From: Halanaerobium congolense
GTDB taxonomy: Bacteria > Bacillota > Halanaerobiia > Halanaerobiales > Halanaerobiaceae
NCBI RefSeq assembly: GCF_004366375.1
Contig: NZ_SOEF01000004.1
Location: 1-64,000, forward strand
DNA: 64,000 bases
Direction of reading: 5' to 3'
Each line of letters opens with the position of its first letter. Position 1 is the stretch's first letter. Positions 8,764 through 17,472 of the stretch are shown here, piece after piece. The translations under genes and the position numbers were made by a program. The notes beneath the pieces were generated by a model, which saw only the letters and a list, made by a program, of their open reading frames with translations, made no database searches and was not told the DNA's origin.

Positions 8764-8792
8764 TTGACTTTAAAAATTGCATCTGTTAATAT
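8764..8792 (+). promoter_or_regulatory. Promoter of the purine operon leader
   Basis: TTGACT (8764-8769), 17 bases, TAATAT (8787-8792). Transcription would start around 8800, shortly before the guanine aptamer, leaving both aptamers in the leader RNA. Confidence 0.6.
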
Positions 8793-8821
8793 TATGTTGT
8801 AAAACTAAAAATTAAATTGTA

Positions 8822-8889
8822 CCTCATATAATAGTGGGAATATGGCCCACAAGTCTCTACCGGACACCGTAAACTGTTCGACTATGAGG
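8822..8889 (+). promoter_or_regulatory. Guanine riboswitch aptamer
   Basis: All purine-riboswitch core elements are present: the P1 arms CCTCAT and ATGAGG, the junction TATAAT, ATATGG, the loop TCTACC, the CCGTAAA loop partner, and GACTATGA. The base equivalent to position 74 is C (8882), which specifies guanine/hypoxanthine rather than adenine. It is directly followed by a PRPP aptamer, so the two act in series on one terminator. Confidence 0.93.
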
Positions 8890-8890
8890 G

Positions 8891-9033
8891 AAGTGTACCT
8901 AGGTTTCCGCAGCACTTATAGGATTATTTTGTTTAGATTATTTTAAAGCAGATTAGATCTTATATTGCTGGCTGGTCCGAGCGGTACAGATATGAATATT
9001 ATATATTACACCGAAGGGATAAAAGCCCAGGCG
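8891..9033 (+). promoter_or_regulatory. PRPP riboswitch aptamer (ykkC subtype 2b)
   Basis: ykkC-class landmarks are present in order: GTGTACCTAGGTTTCCGC (8893-8910), CTGGTCCGAG (8972-8981), and ACACCGAAGGGATAAAAGCCC (9008-9028). The location before purD and directly behind a guanine aptamer identifies it as the PRPP-sensing subtype rather than guanidine or ppGpp. Tandem guanine-PRPP riboswitches upstream of purine genes are known in Firmicutes and act as a logic gate: genes are on when PRPP is present unless guanine is also abundant. Outer boundaries are approximate. Confidence 0.88.
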
Positions 9034-9088
9034 GGGAGGTTCTACTCATAATAGGTAGAATCTTCCTACCTGGGCTATTCTATTTTTA
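9024..9088 (+). terminator. Riboswitch-controlled attenuator
   Basis: GCCCAGG (9024-9030) pairs with CCTGGGC (about 9069-9075), and TTCTAC pairs with GTAGAA inside, followed by TATTCTATTTTTATA. The left arm overlaps the conserved AAAAGCCC end of the PRPP aptamer, so ligand binding to that aptamer would prevent terminator formation. Confidence 0.85.
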
Positions 9089-9100
9089 TAATGTTTTTGT

Positions 9101-9132
9101 ACCAGGTACAAATCGACCGATTTGTACCTGGT
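9101..9132. repeat. Palindromic repeat copy 1 (ACCAGGTACAAAT family)
   Basis: Arms ACCAGGTACAAATCG and its complement are separated by two bases. The 13-base core recurs as a longer perfect palindrome at 26446-26487. It lies in the purD leader between attenuator and start codon. No transposase gene is in the window. Confidence 0.75.
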
Positions 9133-9174
9133 TATAGTAAATTAATTCACAAAAAAGGAAATGGAGTGGATAGA

Positions 9175-10446
9175 ATGAACATTCTTCTCATCGGTAGTGG
9201 TGGAAGAGAAAACGCGCTCGCCTGGAAGTTAGCACAAAGCAGCAGAGTAGAAGAGTTATATATAGCAGCAGGTAATCCAGGGACGGCTAAATTTGGCGAA
9301 AATCTTGACTTTGATGAAAGCAATCAGCAAGCACTTTTAGAGTTTGCTCTAAAAGAGAAAATTGATATCACAGTAGTTGGACCAGAGGCCCCTCTGGCAG
9401 CAGGAATAGTTGATCTTTTTGAAAAACATGGACTTAAAGTTTTTGGTCCAAATCAGAATGCGGCTCAGCTTGAAAGTTCAAAGGCCTTTTCTAAAAAGTT
9501 AATGCAGAAGTATCAGATTCCAACTGCAGCCTACTGCAGCTTTACAGAAGCAGAAAAAGCATTAGAATATATTGAAGAAAAAGGGGCTCCCATTGTGGTT
9601 AAAGCTTCAGGCCTGGCAGCAGGTAAAGGAGTTATTGTAGCCCAGACAAAAATGGAAGCGAAAGCAGCAGTTGAAACAATAATGAAAGATGAAAAATTTG
9701 GTCAAGCAGGAGAAAAAGTTGTGATTGAAGAATTTTTAGAAGGAGAGGAAGCAACAATTCTTGCTTTTTGTGATGGTAAGACTATAGTACCGATGATTGC
9801 TTCCCAGGATCACAAACCTGCTTATGATGGTGGTGAAGGTCCTAACACTGGCGGTATGGGTGCTTATGCACCTGCTCCAGTTGTATCTGATCAAATTATG
9901 GAAGCTTTCAGAGTGGAAATTATGAAGCCAACTAAAAAAGCTCTGCAGAGTGAAGGACTTAATTTTAAAGGAATAATATATTTTGGTTTGATGATTAATG
10001 CTGGAAAAGTTAAGGTTTTAGAATATAATGTTCGTTTTGGTGATCCAGAAGCTCAGGTGATACTTCCGCTCTTAGAAACAGATCTAGTAGATATTATGGA
10101 AGCAGTAATTACAGGTGATTTAGATCAGCTTGAAATAAAATGGAAAGATCAAAAAGCTCTCTGTGTGGTAATGGCATCTGGTGGCTATCCGGTAAAATAT
10201 GAAAAAGGTAAGGAAATTTATGGAATCGAAGATGCTGAATCAGCTGAAGATATAATTGTATTTCAGGCGGGAACAGAACTTAAAGATGGAAAATTACTGA
10301 CAGCTGGAGGTAGAGTTTTAGCAGTTACAGCCTTAGGAGATAGTTTTCAGGAAGTGATTGATAAGGCTTATAAAGGAGTAGAAAAAATTTACTTTGAAGA
10401 TTTTCATATTAGAAATGATATTGGCCAGAAAGCATTAGTGAAATAA
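9175..10446 (+). CDS. purD: Phosphoribosylamine-glycine ligase
   Basis: The 423-residue GAR synthetase joins glycine to phosphoribosylamine using ATP, the second step of purine synthesis. Seen: the N-terminal MNILLIGSGGRENALAWKL, the ATP-grasp glycine loop (KASGLAAGKGV), GGMGAYAP, and FGDPEAQ. The ATG at 9175 gives the exact family N-terminus and follows a GGAGTGG site; an upstream in-frame start at 9091 would translate through the palindromic repeat and is rejected. It is first in the operon and directly controlled by the tandem riboswitch. In Bacillus purD is last, so the gene order differs. Confidence 0.96.
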   Translation: MNILLIGSGGRENALAWKLAQSSRVEELYIAAGNPGTAKFGENLDFDESNQQALLEFALKEKIDITVVGPEAPLAAGIVDLFEKHGLKVFGPNQNAAQLESSKAFSKKLMQKYQIPTAAYCSFTEAEKALEYIEEKGAPIVVKASGLAAGKGVIVAQTKMEAKAAVETIMKDEKFGQAGEKVVIEEFLEGEEATILAFCDGKTIVPMIASQDHKPAYDGGEGPNTGGMGAYAPAPVVSDQIMEAFRVEIMKPTKKALQSEGLNFKGIIYFGLMINAGKVKVLEYNVRFGDPEAQVILPLLETDLVDIMEAVITGDLDQLEIKWKDQKALCVVMASGGYPVKYEKGKEIYGIEDAESAEDIIVFQAGTELKDGKLLTAGGRVLAVTALGDSFQEVIDKAYKGVEKIYFEDFHIRNDIGQKALVK

Positions 10447-10467
10447 ATTTAAGCTGGAGGTTATAAT

Positions 10468-11634
10468 TTGAAATTTAAAGATAAAACCAGACAGAAAATT
10501 GGAATTATCGGTGGTGGTCAGCTTGGTAAGATGATGATTTTAGAGGCAAAGAAAATGGGCTTTTATGTTACAATTTTAGATCCAACAAAAAAATGTCCAG
10601 CTCACAGCATTGCTGATCAGCATCTGATTGCTGATTTTGACGACAAAGCAGCAATTAGAAAACTTGCAGAGAAATCAGATCTAATAACTTATGAATTTGA
10701 ACATATAGGAGTTGAAGTTTTAAAAGAATTAGAAAGTGAAGAATATAAGATTTATCCAACAGCCCGCAGTTTAGAAATTATTCAGAATAAATATCATCAA
10801 AAAAATGTATTAAAACAAGATAAGATAGCTGTGCCGGAATTTAAAAAAGTCAGCAGCCCTGATGATATTAAAGAAGCTGCTCAAGAACTGGGCTATCCAC
10901 TGATGTTAAAAAGCTGTACAGGTGGTTATGATGGTAAAGGTAATGCTTTAATTGACAGTCAGGATAAAGTAGAAGAAGCCTTTCGGGAACTGGGAGTAGG
11001 AAAAATTCAACTGATGGTAGAAAAATATATTCCTTTTAAAAAAGAAATTTCTATAATTGCTGCCCGCGGTTTAAGTGGTGGGATGAAGGTCTATCCAATT
11101 GGAGAAAATAATCATAGAGAAAATATTTTATATGAAACAAAAGTGCCGGCAGAAATTTCAGCTGAGCTGGAAGAAAAGGCCGAAGATTTTGCCAGAGAAG
11201 TACTTAAAGTTTTTGATGGAATAGGAATTTTCTGTGTCGAAATGTTTGTTACAGAAGATGGTGAGCTTTTAGTTAACGAAATTGCTCCCCGGCCTCACAA
11301 TTCAGGCCATTATACGATTGAAGGCTGTGTGACTTCTCAGTTTGAACAGCACATTAGAGCAATTACGGGGCTGCCTTTGGGGGATACTGCTCTGCTGAGA
11401 CCAACTGTAATGAGAAATATCATAGGCAGTGGAGAAGAAGGCAAAGCTGAGGTGATTGGACTGGAGCCAGCTCTGGCAGTAAAAGGAGTTAAGGTCCACA
11501 TTTATCAGAAGACTATTTCCAGATCCGGCCGCAAAATGGGCCATCTGACTGTGACAGCAGATAGTTTAGATCAAGCTTCTGAGCGTGCTTTAGAAGCCAG
11601 CCAGTTTATTGAAATTAAAGGTGAAAAAAATTAG
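10468..11634 (+). CDS. purK: N5-carboxyaminoimidazole ribonucleotide synthase
   Basis: A 388-residue ATP-grasp enzyme converting AIR, bicarbonate and ATP to N5-CAIR. Seen: IGIIGGGQLGKMM at the N-terminus, the YEFEHI motif, KSCTGGYDGKGN ATP-binding loop, and the C-terminal EIAPRPHNSGHYT motif typical of PurK. It starts with TTG at 10468, with GGAGG 7 bases upstream and no better ATG. It works in sequence with PurE, encoded 14 bases downstream. Confidence 0.95.
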   Translation: MKFKDKTRQKIGIIGGGQLGKMMILEAKKMGFYVTILDPTKKCPAHSIADQHLIADFDDKAAIRKLAEKSDLITYEFEHIGVEVLKELESEEYKIYPTARSLEIIQNKYHQKNVLKQDKIAVPEFKKVSSPDDIKEAAQELGYPLMLKSCTGGYDGKGNALIDSQDKVEEAFRELGVGKIQLMVEKYIPFKKEISIIAARGLSGGMKVYPIGENNHRENILYETKVPAEISAELEEKAEDFAREVLKVFDGIGIFCVEMFVTEDGELLVNEIAPRPHNSGHYTIEGCVTSQFEQHIRAITGLPLGDTALLRPTVMRNIIGSGEEGKAEVIGLEPALAVKGVKVHIYQKTISRSGRKMGHLTVTADSLDQASERALEASQFIEIKGEKN

Positions 11635-11648
11635 GGAGGTAAAATTTT

Positions 11649-12179
11649 ATGAAGCCTAGAGTAGGAGTTGTTATGGGCAGTGATTCTGATCTGCCGGTAA
11701 TGAAAGAAACAGCAGAAATTTTAGATCAATTTGAGGTAAAATATGAGCTGACAGTTGTTTCAGCTCACCGAACACCGGATAGATTGTACAACTATGCAGA
11801 GACAGCAGAAAAAAAAGGGCTGGATGTAATTATAGCTGGAGCTGGAGGTGCAGCTCACCTACCGGGAATGGTAGCTGCTTTGACAACAGTTCCGGTAATA
11901 GGAGTTCCTGTTAAAACATCAAAATTAAGTGGACTTGACTCACTTTATTCAATAGTGCAGATGCCGCCAGGAGTTCCAGTGGCTACAGTTGCAATCAACG
12001 GAGCCAAAAATGCCGCCTTACTGGCAGTACAGATTTTAGCCCGCAGTGATGAAGAATTAAACAAAAAGCAGAAAAAATACCGTCAGGAAATGAAAGCTAA
12101 AGTTTTAAAAACAGCAGCTGAATTAAAGGATATGGGATATCAAGAATACCTTGAGAGGAGCGAAAAATTTGCAGACTAG
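11649..12179 (+). CDS. purE: N5-CAIR mutase, class I
   Basis: A 176-residue enzyme that moves the carboxyl group of N5-CAIR to carbon 4, giving CAIR. Motifs: [19 protein letters not shown] (class I active-site histidine), [11 protein letters not shown] and [15 protein letters not shown]. The presence of PurK next door confirms the two-step class I route. The 3' end overlaps purB by 11 bases, implying translational coupling. Confidence 0.96.
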   Translation: MKPRVGVVMGSDSDLPVMKETAEILDQFEVKYELTVVSAHRTPDRLYNYAETAEKKGLDVIIAGAGGAAHLPGMVAALTTVPVIGVPVKTSKLSGLDSLYSIVQMPPGVPVATVAINGAKNAALLAVQILARSDEELNKKQKKYRQEMKAKVLKTAAELKDMGYQEYLERSEKFAD

Positions 12180-13581
12180 AGATATTTTTGCCAATATAAG
12201 TCCCCTTGATCACCGATATTCAAGGAGGAAAAAGAATTTTGATCAGATTGGGAAATACCTTTCGGAAAATGCGACTATTGAGTTTCAGGCGGAGGTTGAG
12301 TTGGCTTTGGTTAAGGTTCTAGCCAGAAAAGGTATGGCCCCAGAGCAGGCTCCAGCTGAAGTCGAAAAGGCGATTAATGAATTAACTACGGAAGAGATTT
12401 ACGCAGAAGAAGCTAAAACTAAACATAATATTCGTGCTTTAGTTAACTGTATCCAGAAAAAAGTAAGTAAAGACATCCGTCCCTATATTCACTTTACAGC
12501 TACTTCTTATGATATTGTAGATACAGCCAACTCACTCCGCTATCAGAAGGCAGCACAGGAATTAATCTTACCCAAATTAAAAGAATTACATAAAAGTTGG
12601 GCAGAGATTGCTCTGCGTGAAAAGGATAGAGTTCAAATCGGAAGAACCCACGGTCAGCACGCAGTACCGGTGACCTTTGGTTTTACAATAGCTGAATATG
12701 TAGCCCGTCTGGGAGAAAGAATAGAAGAAATCGAAGCTAAAGCAGACAAACTTGTCGGCAAATTTTCTGGTGCGGTTGGTGCCTATAATGCCAGCAGTAT
12801 CTTTTTTGAAGATCCAGAAGAGTTTGAAAAAGAAGTTTTAGCTGAACTCGGTTTAAAACCGGGTGAGCATTCAACTCAGATAGTCCAGGCTGAGCCGATT
12901 ACAGATTTTATTCATGCACTTGTTTCAACTTTTAGTGTACTGGCAGCCTTTGCTGATGATATGCGCCACCTGCAGCGTTCCGAAATTGCAGAAATTGGTG
13001 AGCACTTCGGCAAAGATCAGGTTGGTTCTTCAACCATGCCCCACAAAAGAAATCCGATTAACTATGAAAATGTAAAGAGCCTCTGGAAGGCTTTTATGCC
13101 TCAGATGACTACAGTTTATATGGACCAGTTATCTGAACATCAGCGTGATCTGACCAACTCGGCTTCATCCCGCTTTATTCCCGAATTAATTACAGCTCTG
13201 CTTTCAGCAGCAGCTCGTTTAACCAGAGTCAGCTCCAAGATGGCGGTTGACCAGGAAAATATAAAAAAGAATTTTGAACAGAATAAGAAAATGATTGTTG
13301 CAGAACCGTTATATATTTTACTAGCTGCAGCCGGTCATCCTGATGCACATGAGGCTGTACGAAAGTTGACCTTAATGGCCCAGGAGACTGATTTTTCTTT
13401 AAGAGAACTGGTTGAACAGAGTCAGGAACTGCAGGGTTATTGGGATAAATTTACTAAAAGGCAGAAAGAATTAATTTTGAAACCGGAAAAATATACAGGT
13501 ATAGCAGCTGAGAAAACAGAAAAAATCGTTAAGAACTGGCAGCATAAATTTGACTATGATCTCAAAACGGAGGTTTTATAA
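12169..13581 (+). CDS. purB: Adenylosuccinate lyase
   Basis: The 470-residue fumarase/aspartase-superfamily enzyme acts twice: SAICAR to AICAR and adenylosuccinate to AMP, releasing fumarate. Seen: the signature loop [13 protein letters not shown], the [13 protein letters not shown] segment and [10 protein letters not shown]. The TTG at 12169 is preferred because GAGAGGAG lies 8 bases upstream; a TTG at 12151 would precede that site. It lies inside the end of purE. Length and architecture are normal for the family. Confidence 0.93.
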   Translation: MQTRDIFANISPLDHRYSRRKKNFDQIGKYLSENATIEFQAEVELALVKVLARKGMAPEQAPAEVEKAINELTTEEIYAEEAKTKHNIRALVNCIQKKVSKDIRPYIHFTATSYDIVDTANSLRYQKAAQELILPKLKELHKSWAEIALREKDRVQIGRTHGQHAVPVTFGFTIAEYVARLGERIEEIEAKADKLVGKFSGAVGAYNASSIFFEDPEEFEKEVLAELGLKPGEHSTQIVQAEPITDFIHALVSTFSVLAAFADDMRHLQRSEIAEIGEHFGKDQVGSSTMPHKRNPINYENVKSLWKAFMPQMTTVYMDQLSEHQRDLTNSASSRFIPELITALLSAAARLTRVSSKMAVDQENIKKNFEQNKKMIVAEPLYILLAAAGHPDAHEAVRKLTLMAQETDFSLRELVEQSQELQGYWDKFTKRQKELILKPEKYTGIAAEKTEKIVKNWQHKFDYDLKTEVL

Positions 13582-13584
13582 AAG

Positions 13585-14304
13585 ATGAAAAAAAAGAAAA
13601 TGATTTATGAGGGCAAGGCTAAGCAGATTTTCAGCACCGATCAGGATGATCAGGTTATTGTCCACTTTAAAGATGATGCAACTGCTTTTGACGGTCAGAA
13701 AAAGGGTCAGATCGCAGAAAAGGGAAAGATTAATAATAAGATCAGCAACTTCTTTTTTAAGCTCTTAGAAGAAAAGGGAATCAAAACTCATTTAATTGAA
13801 GAACTAAATGAGCGTGACTCTTTGGTTAAAAAAGTTGATATAATACCTCTGGAAGTTGTAATGCGAAATGTCGCAGCCGGAAGTCTGGCTAAAAGAATTG
13901 GGATGGAAGAAGGGGAGCCGCTTCAGCAGCCGGTAATCGAATTTTACTATAAAGATGATGATTTGGGAGATCCTTTAATCAATGTTTCTCATATTGAACT
14001 TTTAGGACTGGCAGGACGAGAAGAACTGGAAAAATTAATTGCTCTGGGACACAAGATAAATGATATATTAGTTAAATTTTTGAAAAAGAGAAATGTAGAT
14101 CTGGTTGACTTTAAGCTTGAATTTGGTAAAACAGCAGCGGGAGAAATAATTTTGGCTGATGAGATTACTCCTGATACCTGCCGTTTCTGGGACAGTGAGA
14201 CTAAAGAAAAGCTGGATAAAGATCGTTTTCGTCGGAATCTCGGTAATGTGGAAGAGGCTTATCATGAAATGTATAAACGGATTACCGGCAAGGACTGGAA
14301 ATAA
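13585..14304 (+). CDS. purC: SAICAR synthase
   Basis: A 239-residue enzyme condensing CAIR with aspartate. Motifs: IYEGKAKQIF at the N-terminus, DDATAFDGQKKG, IPLEVVMRNVAAGS, and the C-terminal DFKLEFG and DEITPDTCRFWD. The ATG lies 3 bases after the purB stop with GGAGG upstream. Directly behind it, where many Firmicutes have purSQL, the operon goes straight to purF. Confidence 0.96.
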   Translation: MKKKKMIYEGKAKQIFSTDQDDQVIVHFKDDATAFDGQKKGQIAEKGKINNKISNFFFKLLEEKGIKTHLIEELNERDSLVKKVDIIPLEVVMRNVAAGSLAKRIGMEEGEPLQQPVIEFYYKDDDLGDPLINVSHIELLGLAGREELEKLIALGHKINDILVKFLKKRNVDLVDFKLEFGKTAAGEIILADEITPDTCRFWDSETKEKLDKDRFRRNLGNVEEAYHEMYKRITGKDWK

Positions 14305-14329
14305 GTTTAAGATTAAGGGAGGAAAATTG

Positions 14330-15805
14330 ATGAGAGGAAGTTGTAATTTCTCTAAAAAAGGAAATACAGTTCAGCAGAGTTCAAATGAGGTAGAATTAAC
14401 TCAGGCTGAGCTGAATGAAGATAAAATGAGCGAAGAGTGTGGAGTTTTTGGTATTTTTAATGCTGATGCTGAAAGCAGTGCAGCCGAATTGACCTATCTT
14501 GGTTTAATTGCCTTACAGCACCGGGGGCAGGAAAGTGCCGGTATTTGTGCCAACTATCAGGAGAATTTTAATCTGCATAAAGGAATGGGTTTGGTAGAAA
14601 GTGTTTTTGAAAAAGAAGATATTAAAAATCTAAAAGGTGAGATGGCAATTGGTCATGTTCGCTATTCTACAAGCGGCTCCAGTAAACTTGCCAATGCTCA
14701 GCCAATTTTGATTAATAGTATTAAAGGTGATCTGGCTTTAGCTCATAATGGTAATCTGGCCAATGGAGCTGAGTTAAGAAATAATTTAGAGCAGAATGGA
14801 TCAATTTTTCATTCTAACTTAGATACGGAAGTAATTGCACATTTGGTGGCCCGTTCCTTTGAAGATAATATTGTTGAGGCTTTAGTTCAGAGTTTACACC
14901 AGCTAAAAGGTGGTTTTTCATTGGTGGCAATGACCAAAGATCAGCTGGTGGCAATCCGTGATCCACGTGGATTTAGACCACTTTCAATTGGGAAATTAGG
15001 TAACAGTTATATTGTGGCTTCAGAAAGCTGTGCCTTTGATATTATTGGGGCAGAGTTTGTAAGAGATGTGGACCCAGGTGAAGTAGTAGTGATTGATGAG
15101 GATGGAATTAAAAGTAGGCGCTATACAGGAGAAAATGGTACCAGCCTCTGTGTTTTTGAATATATTTATTTTGCCCGTCCAGACAGCAACATTGCTGGAC
15201 AAAATGTACTGCTGGCCAGAAAAAAAATGGGTAAACAGCTGGCTCGCGAGATAGATATTGAGGCAGATATTGTAGTTCCAGTACCAGATTCCGGTATTGC
15301 TGCAGCTTTAGGTTTTGCTGAGGAATCGGGTATTCCTTATGCTCAGGGGATTTTAAGGAACCGCTATATGGGCAGGACTTTTATTCAGCCGACTCAGGAG
15401 ATCAGAGATTTAAAAGTCAGGCTCAAGCTCTCACCGATCAAAGAAATTATTGAAAATAAAAAAGTTATTTTAATTGATGATTCAATTGTTCGAGGTACGA
15501 CAAGTAAACAGATTATAGGTAGGATTAAAGAGGCAGGAGCCAAAGAAGTTCATATGGCAATTTCTTCACCGCCTGTAGAACATCCCTGTTATTTTGGGCT
15601 TGACACCTCACGTCGGCAGGAGTTAATTGCCAGCAGTAATTCGGTAGAAGAAATAAGTGAGAGCATTGGTGCTGACAGTCTTCATTACTTGAGTCAGACA
15701 GGAATGCTCAAATCAATCAAAACTGAGGTTGAGCTCGGTTTTTGTACTGCCTGTTTTGATGGAGATTATCCGATAGATAATCGCTACTTAAGTGAGGAGG
15801 ATTAG
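14330..15805 (+). CDS. purF: Amidophosphoribosyltransferase
   Basis: The 491-residue enzyme commits PRPP to purine synthesis. It is an N-terminal nucleophile glutaminase (Cys37 in EECGVFGIF, exposed by propeptide cleavage) joined to a phosphoribosyltransferase domain with VILIDDSIVRGTTS. Four cysteines, in LCVFEYIYF, HPCYFGLD and GFCTACFD, match the iron-sulfur cluster ligands of the Bacillus-type enzyme, which is oxygen-labile. The ATG at 14330 follows GGGAGG by 7 bases and gives a 36-residue propeptide, longer than the 11 residues in Bacillus. The open frame further upstream overlaps purC and is not used. Confidence 0.94.
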   Translation: MRGSCNFSKKGNTVQQSSNEVELTQAELNEDKMSEECGVFGIFNADAESSAAELTYLGLIALQHRGQESAGICANYQENFNLHKGMGLVESVFEKEDIKNLKGEMAIGHVRYSTSGSSKLANAQPILINSIKGDLALAHNGNLANGAELRNNLEQNGSIFHSNLDTEVIAHLVARSFEDNIVEALVQSLHQLKGGFSLVAMTKDQLVAIRDPRGFRPLSIGKLGNSYIVASESCAFDIIGAEFVRDVDPGEVVVIDEDGIKSRRYTGENGTSLCVFEYIYFARPDSNIAGQNVLLARKKMGKQLAREIDIEADIVVPVPDSGIAAALGFAEESGIPYAQGILRNRYMGRTFIQPTQEIRDLKVRLKLSPIKEIIENKKVILIDDSIVRGTTSKQIIGRIKEAGAKEVHMAISSPPVEHPCYFGLDTSRRQELIASSNSVEEISESIGADSLHYLSQTGMLKSIKTEVELGFCTACFDGDYPIDNRYLSEED

Positions 15806-15807
15806 CT

Positions 15808-16842
15808 ATGGGTTTAGATTACAAAAAAGCTGGAGTCGATATTGATGCCGGCAATCAGGCAGTTGAGTTAATTAAAGAAGATGTTAAGTCAACCTTTGGT
15901 CCGGAAGTAATGACGGGTCTTGGAGGTTTTGGTGGGCTTTTCAAACCTGATTTAAGTAATTATCAGAATCCGGTTTTAGTTTCCGGAACAGATGGAGTTG
16001 GTACTAAACTTAAACTGGCTTTTGAACTGAATATTCATAATACAATTGGTATTGACCTTGTAGCAATGTCAGTTAACGATATCTTAGCTCAGGGAGCTCA
16101 GCCTTTATTTTTCCTAGACTATTTGGCGGCAGGGAAACTGGAGCCTAAAAAAACAGCTGAGATTGTAAAAGGAATTGCAGCTGGTTGTAAGCAGGCTGGG
16201 GCAGCGCTGATTGGCGGAGAAACTGCCGAGATGGCCGGTTTTTATCAGTCAGGAGAATACGATCTGGCAGGTTTTGCAGTTGGAATTGTCGATCAAGATC
16301 AGATTATTACTGGTAAAGAGATTACAGCAGGAGATTTAGTTATCGGTCTTAAGTCAGATGGACTGCACAGCAATGGTTTTACACTGGCTCGAGCCGCACT
16401 TTTTGATAAAGCTGGTTATGATTATACTGCTCAAGTAAAGGGGCTTGAAAAAAATCTCGGAGAAGAGCTGCTCAGACCGACAAAAATTTATGTAAAAACA
16501 GTATTAGAGATTTTAGCTGGGTTTGAGATTAAAGGAATTGCTCATATTACAGGAGGTGGCTTAATTGAAAATCTACCTCGAATTCTGTCTGCAGGGCTCA
16601 AAGCTGAAATAAGAAGGAAAAGCTGGCAGCCCCAGATAATTTTCAAGCTGATCCAGGAAGCAGGAGAAATTGCAGAAAAAGAAATGTATAGAACCTTTAA
16701 TATGGGTATTGGCATGATCTTAGTTATACATAAAAAAGATAAAGATCAAATTTTAGATAAATTAAAGCAGATGGGAGAAGAAGCCTGCTTGATTGGAGAA
16801 ATAAAAGCAGGAGCTGGAGATAGCTCTCTCGAATTAAAGTAA
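15808..16842 (+). CDS. purM: Phosphoribosylformylglycinamidine cyclo-ligase
   Basis: A 344-residue AIR synthetase using ATP to close the imidazole ring. Motifs: YKKAGVDIDAGNQAV at the N-terminus, VSGTDGVGTKL, IGGETAEMAGFY, LHSNGFTLAR and HITGGGL. It follows purF by 2 bases with GGAGG in the purF end. It consumes FGAM, the product of PurSQL, which are not encoded in this window. Confidence 0.96.
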   Translation: MGLDYKKAGVDIDAGNQAVELIKEDVKSTFGPEVMTGLGGFGGLFKPDLSNYQNPVLVSGTDGVGTKLKLAFELNIHNTIGIDLVAMSVNDILAQGAQPLFFLDYLAAGKLEPKKTAEIVKGIAAGCKQAGAALIGGETAEMAGFYQSGEYDLAGFAVGIVDQDQIITGKEITAGDLVIGLKSDGLHSNGFTLARAALFDKAGYDYTAQVKGLEKNLGEELLRPTKIYVKTVLEILAGFEIKGIAHITGGGLIENLPRILSAGLKAEIRRKSWQPQIIFKLIQEAGEIAEKEMYRTFNMGIGMILVIHKKDKDQILDKLKQMGEEACLIGEIKAGAGDSSLELK

Positions 16843-16855
16843 AGAAGGTGCAGAA

Positions 16856-17470
16856 ATGCTTAAAATAGCTGTTTTTGCCTCAGGCAGAGGCTCAAATTTT
16901 CAATCAATTATTGACAATATCAAAAATGGAAAGATTCCGGCAGAAGTAAAACTTTTAATTAGTGATAATCAGGATGCCGGTGTTTTAAAGCGAGCAGAAA
17001 GCGAGAATATTGAGCATTTATTTATTGACCCTGCTCATTTTGAAACAAAAGCTGATTACGAAGAAGAGCTGATCGGACTTTTAAAAAACGCCGGAGTTGA
17101 GCTTGTAGTTCTGGCCGGGTATATGCGGATTTTATCCCCACTTTTTGTAAGACATTTTAAAAATAAGATTATCAATATTCATCCTTCACTCTTACCTGCA
17201 TTTAAAGGGCTTAATGCTCAAAAACAGGCTGTTAAATATGGTGTGAAATACAGCGGTTGTACAGTGCATTTTGTTGATCAGGGAATGGACACCGGTCCGA
17301 TTATCAAACAGGCAGTGGTAGAGGTTAAAGAAGATGACAATGCAGATGATTTAGCAGCAAGAATTTTAAAAAAAGAACATAAAATTTATCCTGAAGCAGT
17401 AAAATTAATTGCAGAGGGAAGAATAAAAATTGAAGGACGGAAAGTTAAAATTATAAAGGAGGAAAAATAA
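16856..17470 (+). CDS. purN: Phosphoribosylglycinamide formyltransferase
   Basis: A 204-residue folate-dependent GAR transformylase. Motifs: IAVFASGRGSNFQSI, LAGYMRILSPLFV, the catalytic NIHPSLLPAFKGL (Asn, His) and the aspartate in VDQGMDTGPII. It lies 13 bases after purM, with AGAAGGTG before ATG. No ATP-dependent PurT was seen in the window. Confidence 0.95.
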   Translation: MLKIAVFASGRGSNFQSIIDNIKNGKIPAEVKLLISDNQDAGVLKRAESENIEHLFIDPAHFETKADYEEELIGLLKNAGVELVVLAGYMRILSPLFVRHFKNKIINIHPSLLPAFKGLNAQKQAVKYGVKYSGCTVHFVDQGMDTGPIIKQAVVEVKEDDNADDLAARILKKEHKIYPEAVKLIAEGRIKIEGRKVKIIKEEK

Positions 17471-17472
17471 CT

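Noticed and set aside
8753-8820. Terminator directly after pdxR
   Set aside because: No stem followed by a T-run was found; the region instead contains the purine leader promoter.
9091-9174. N-terminal extension of PurD
   Set aside because: It would be encoded by the palindromic repeat, lacks a ribosome binding site, and the normal PurD N-terminus begins at 9175.
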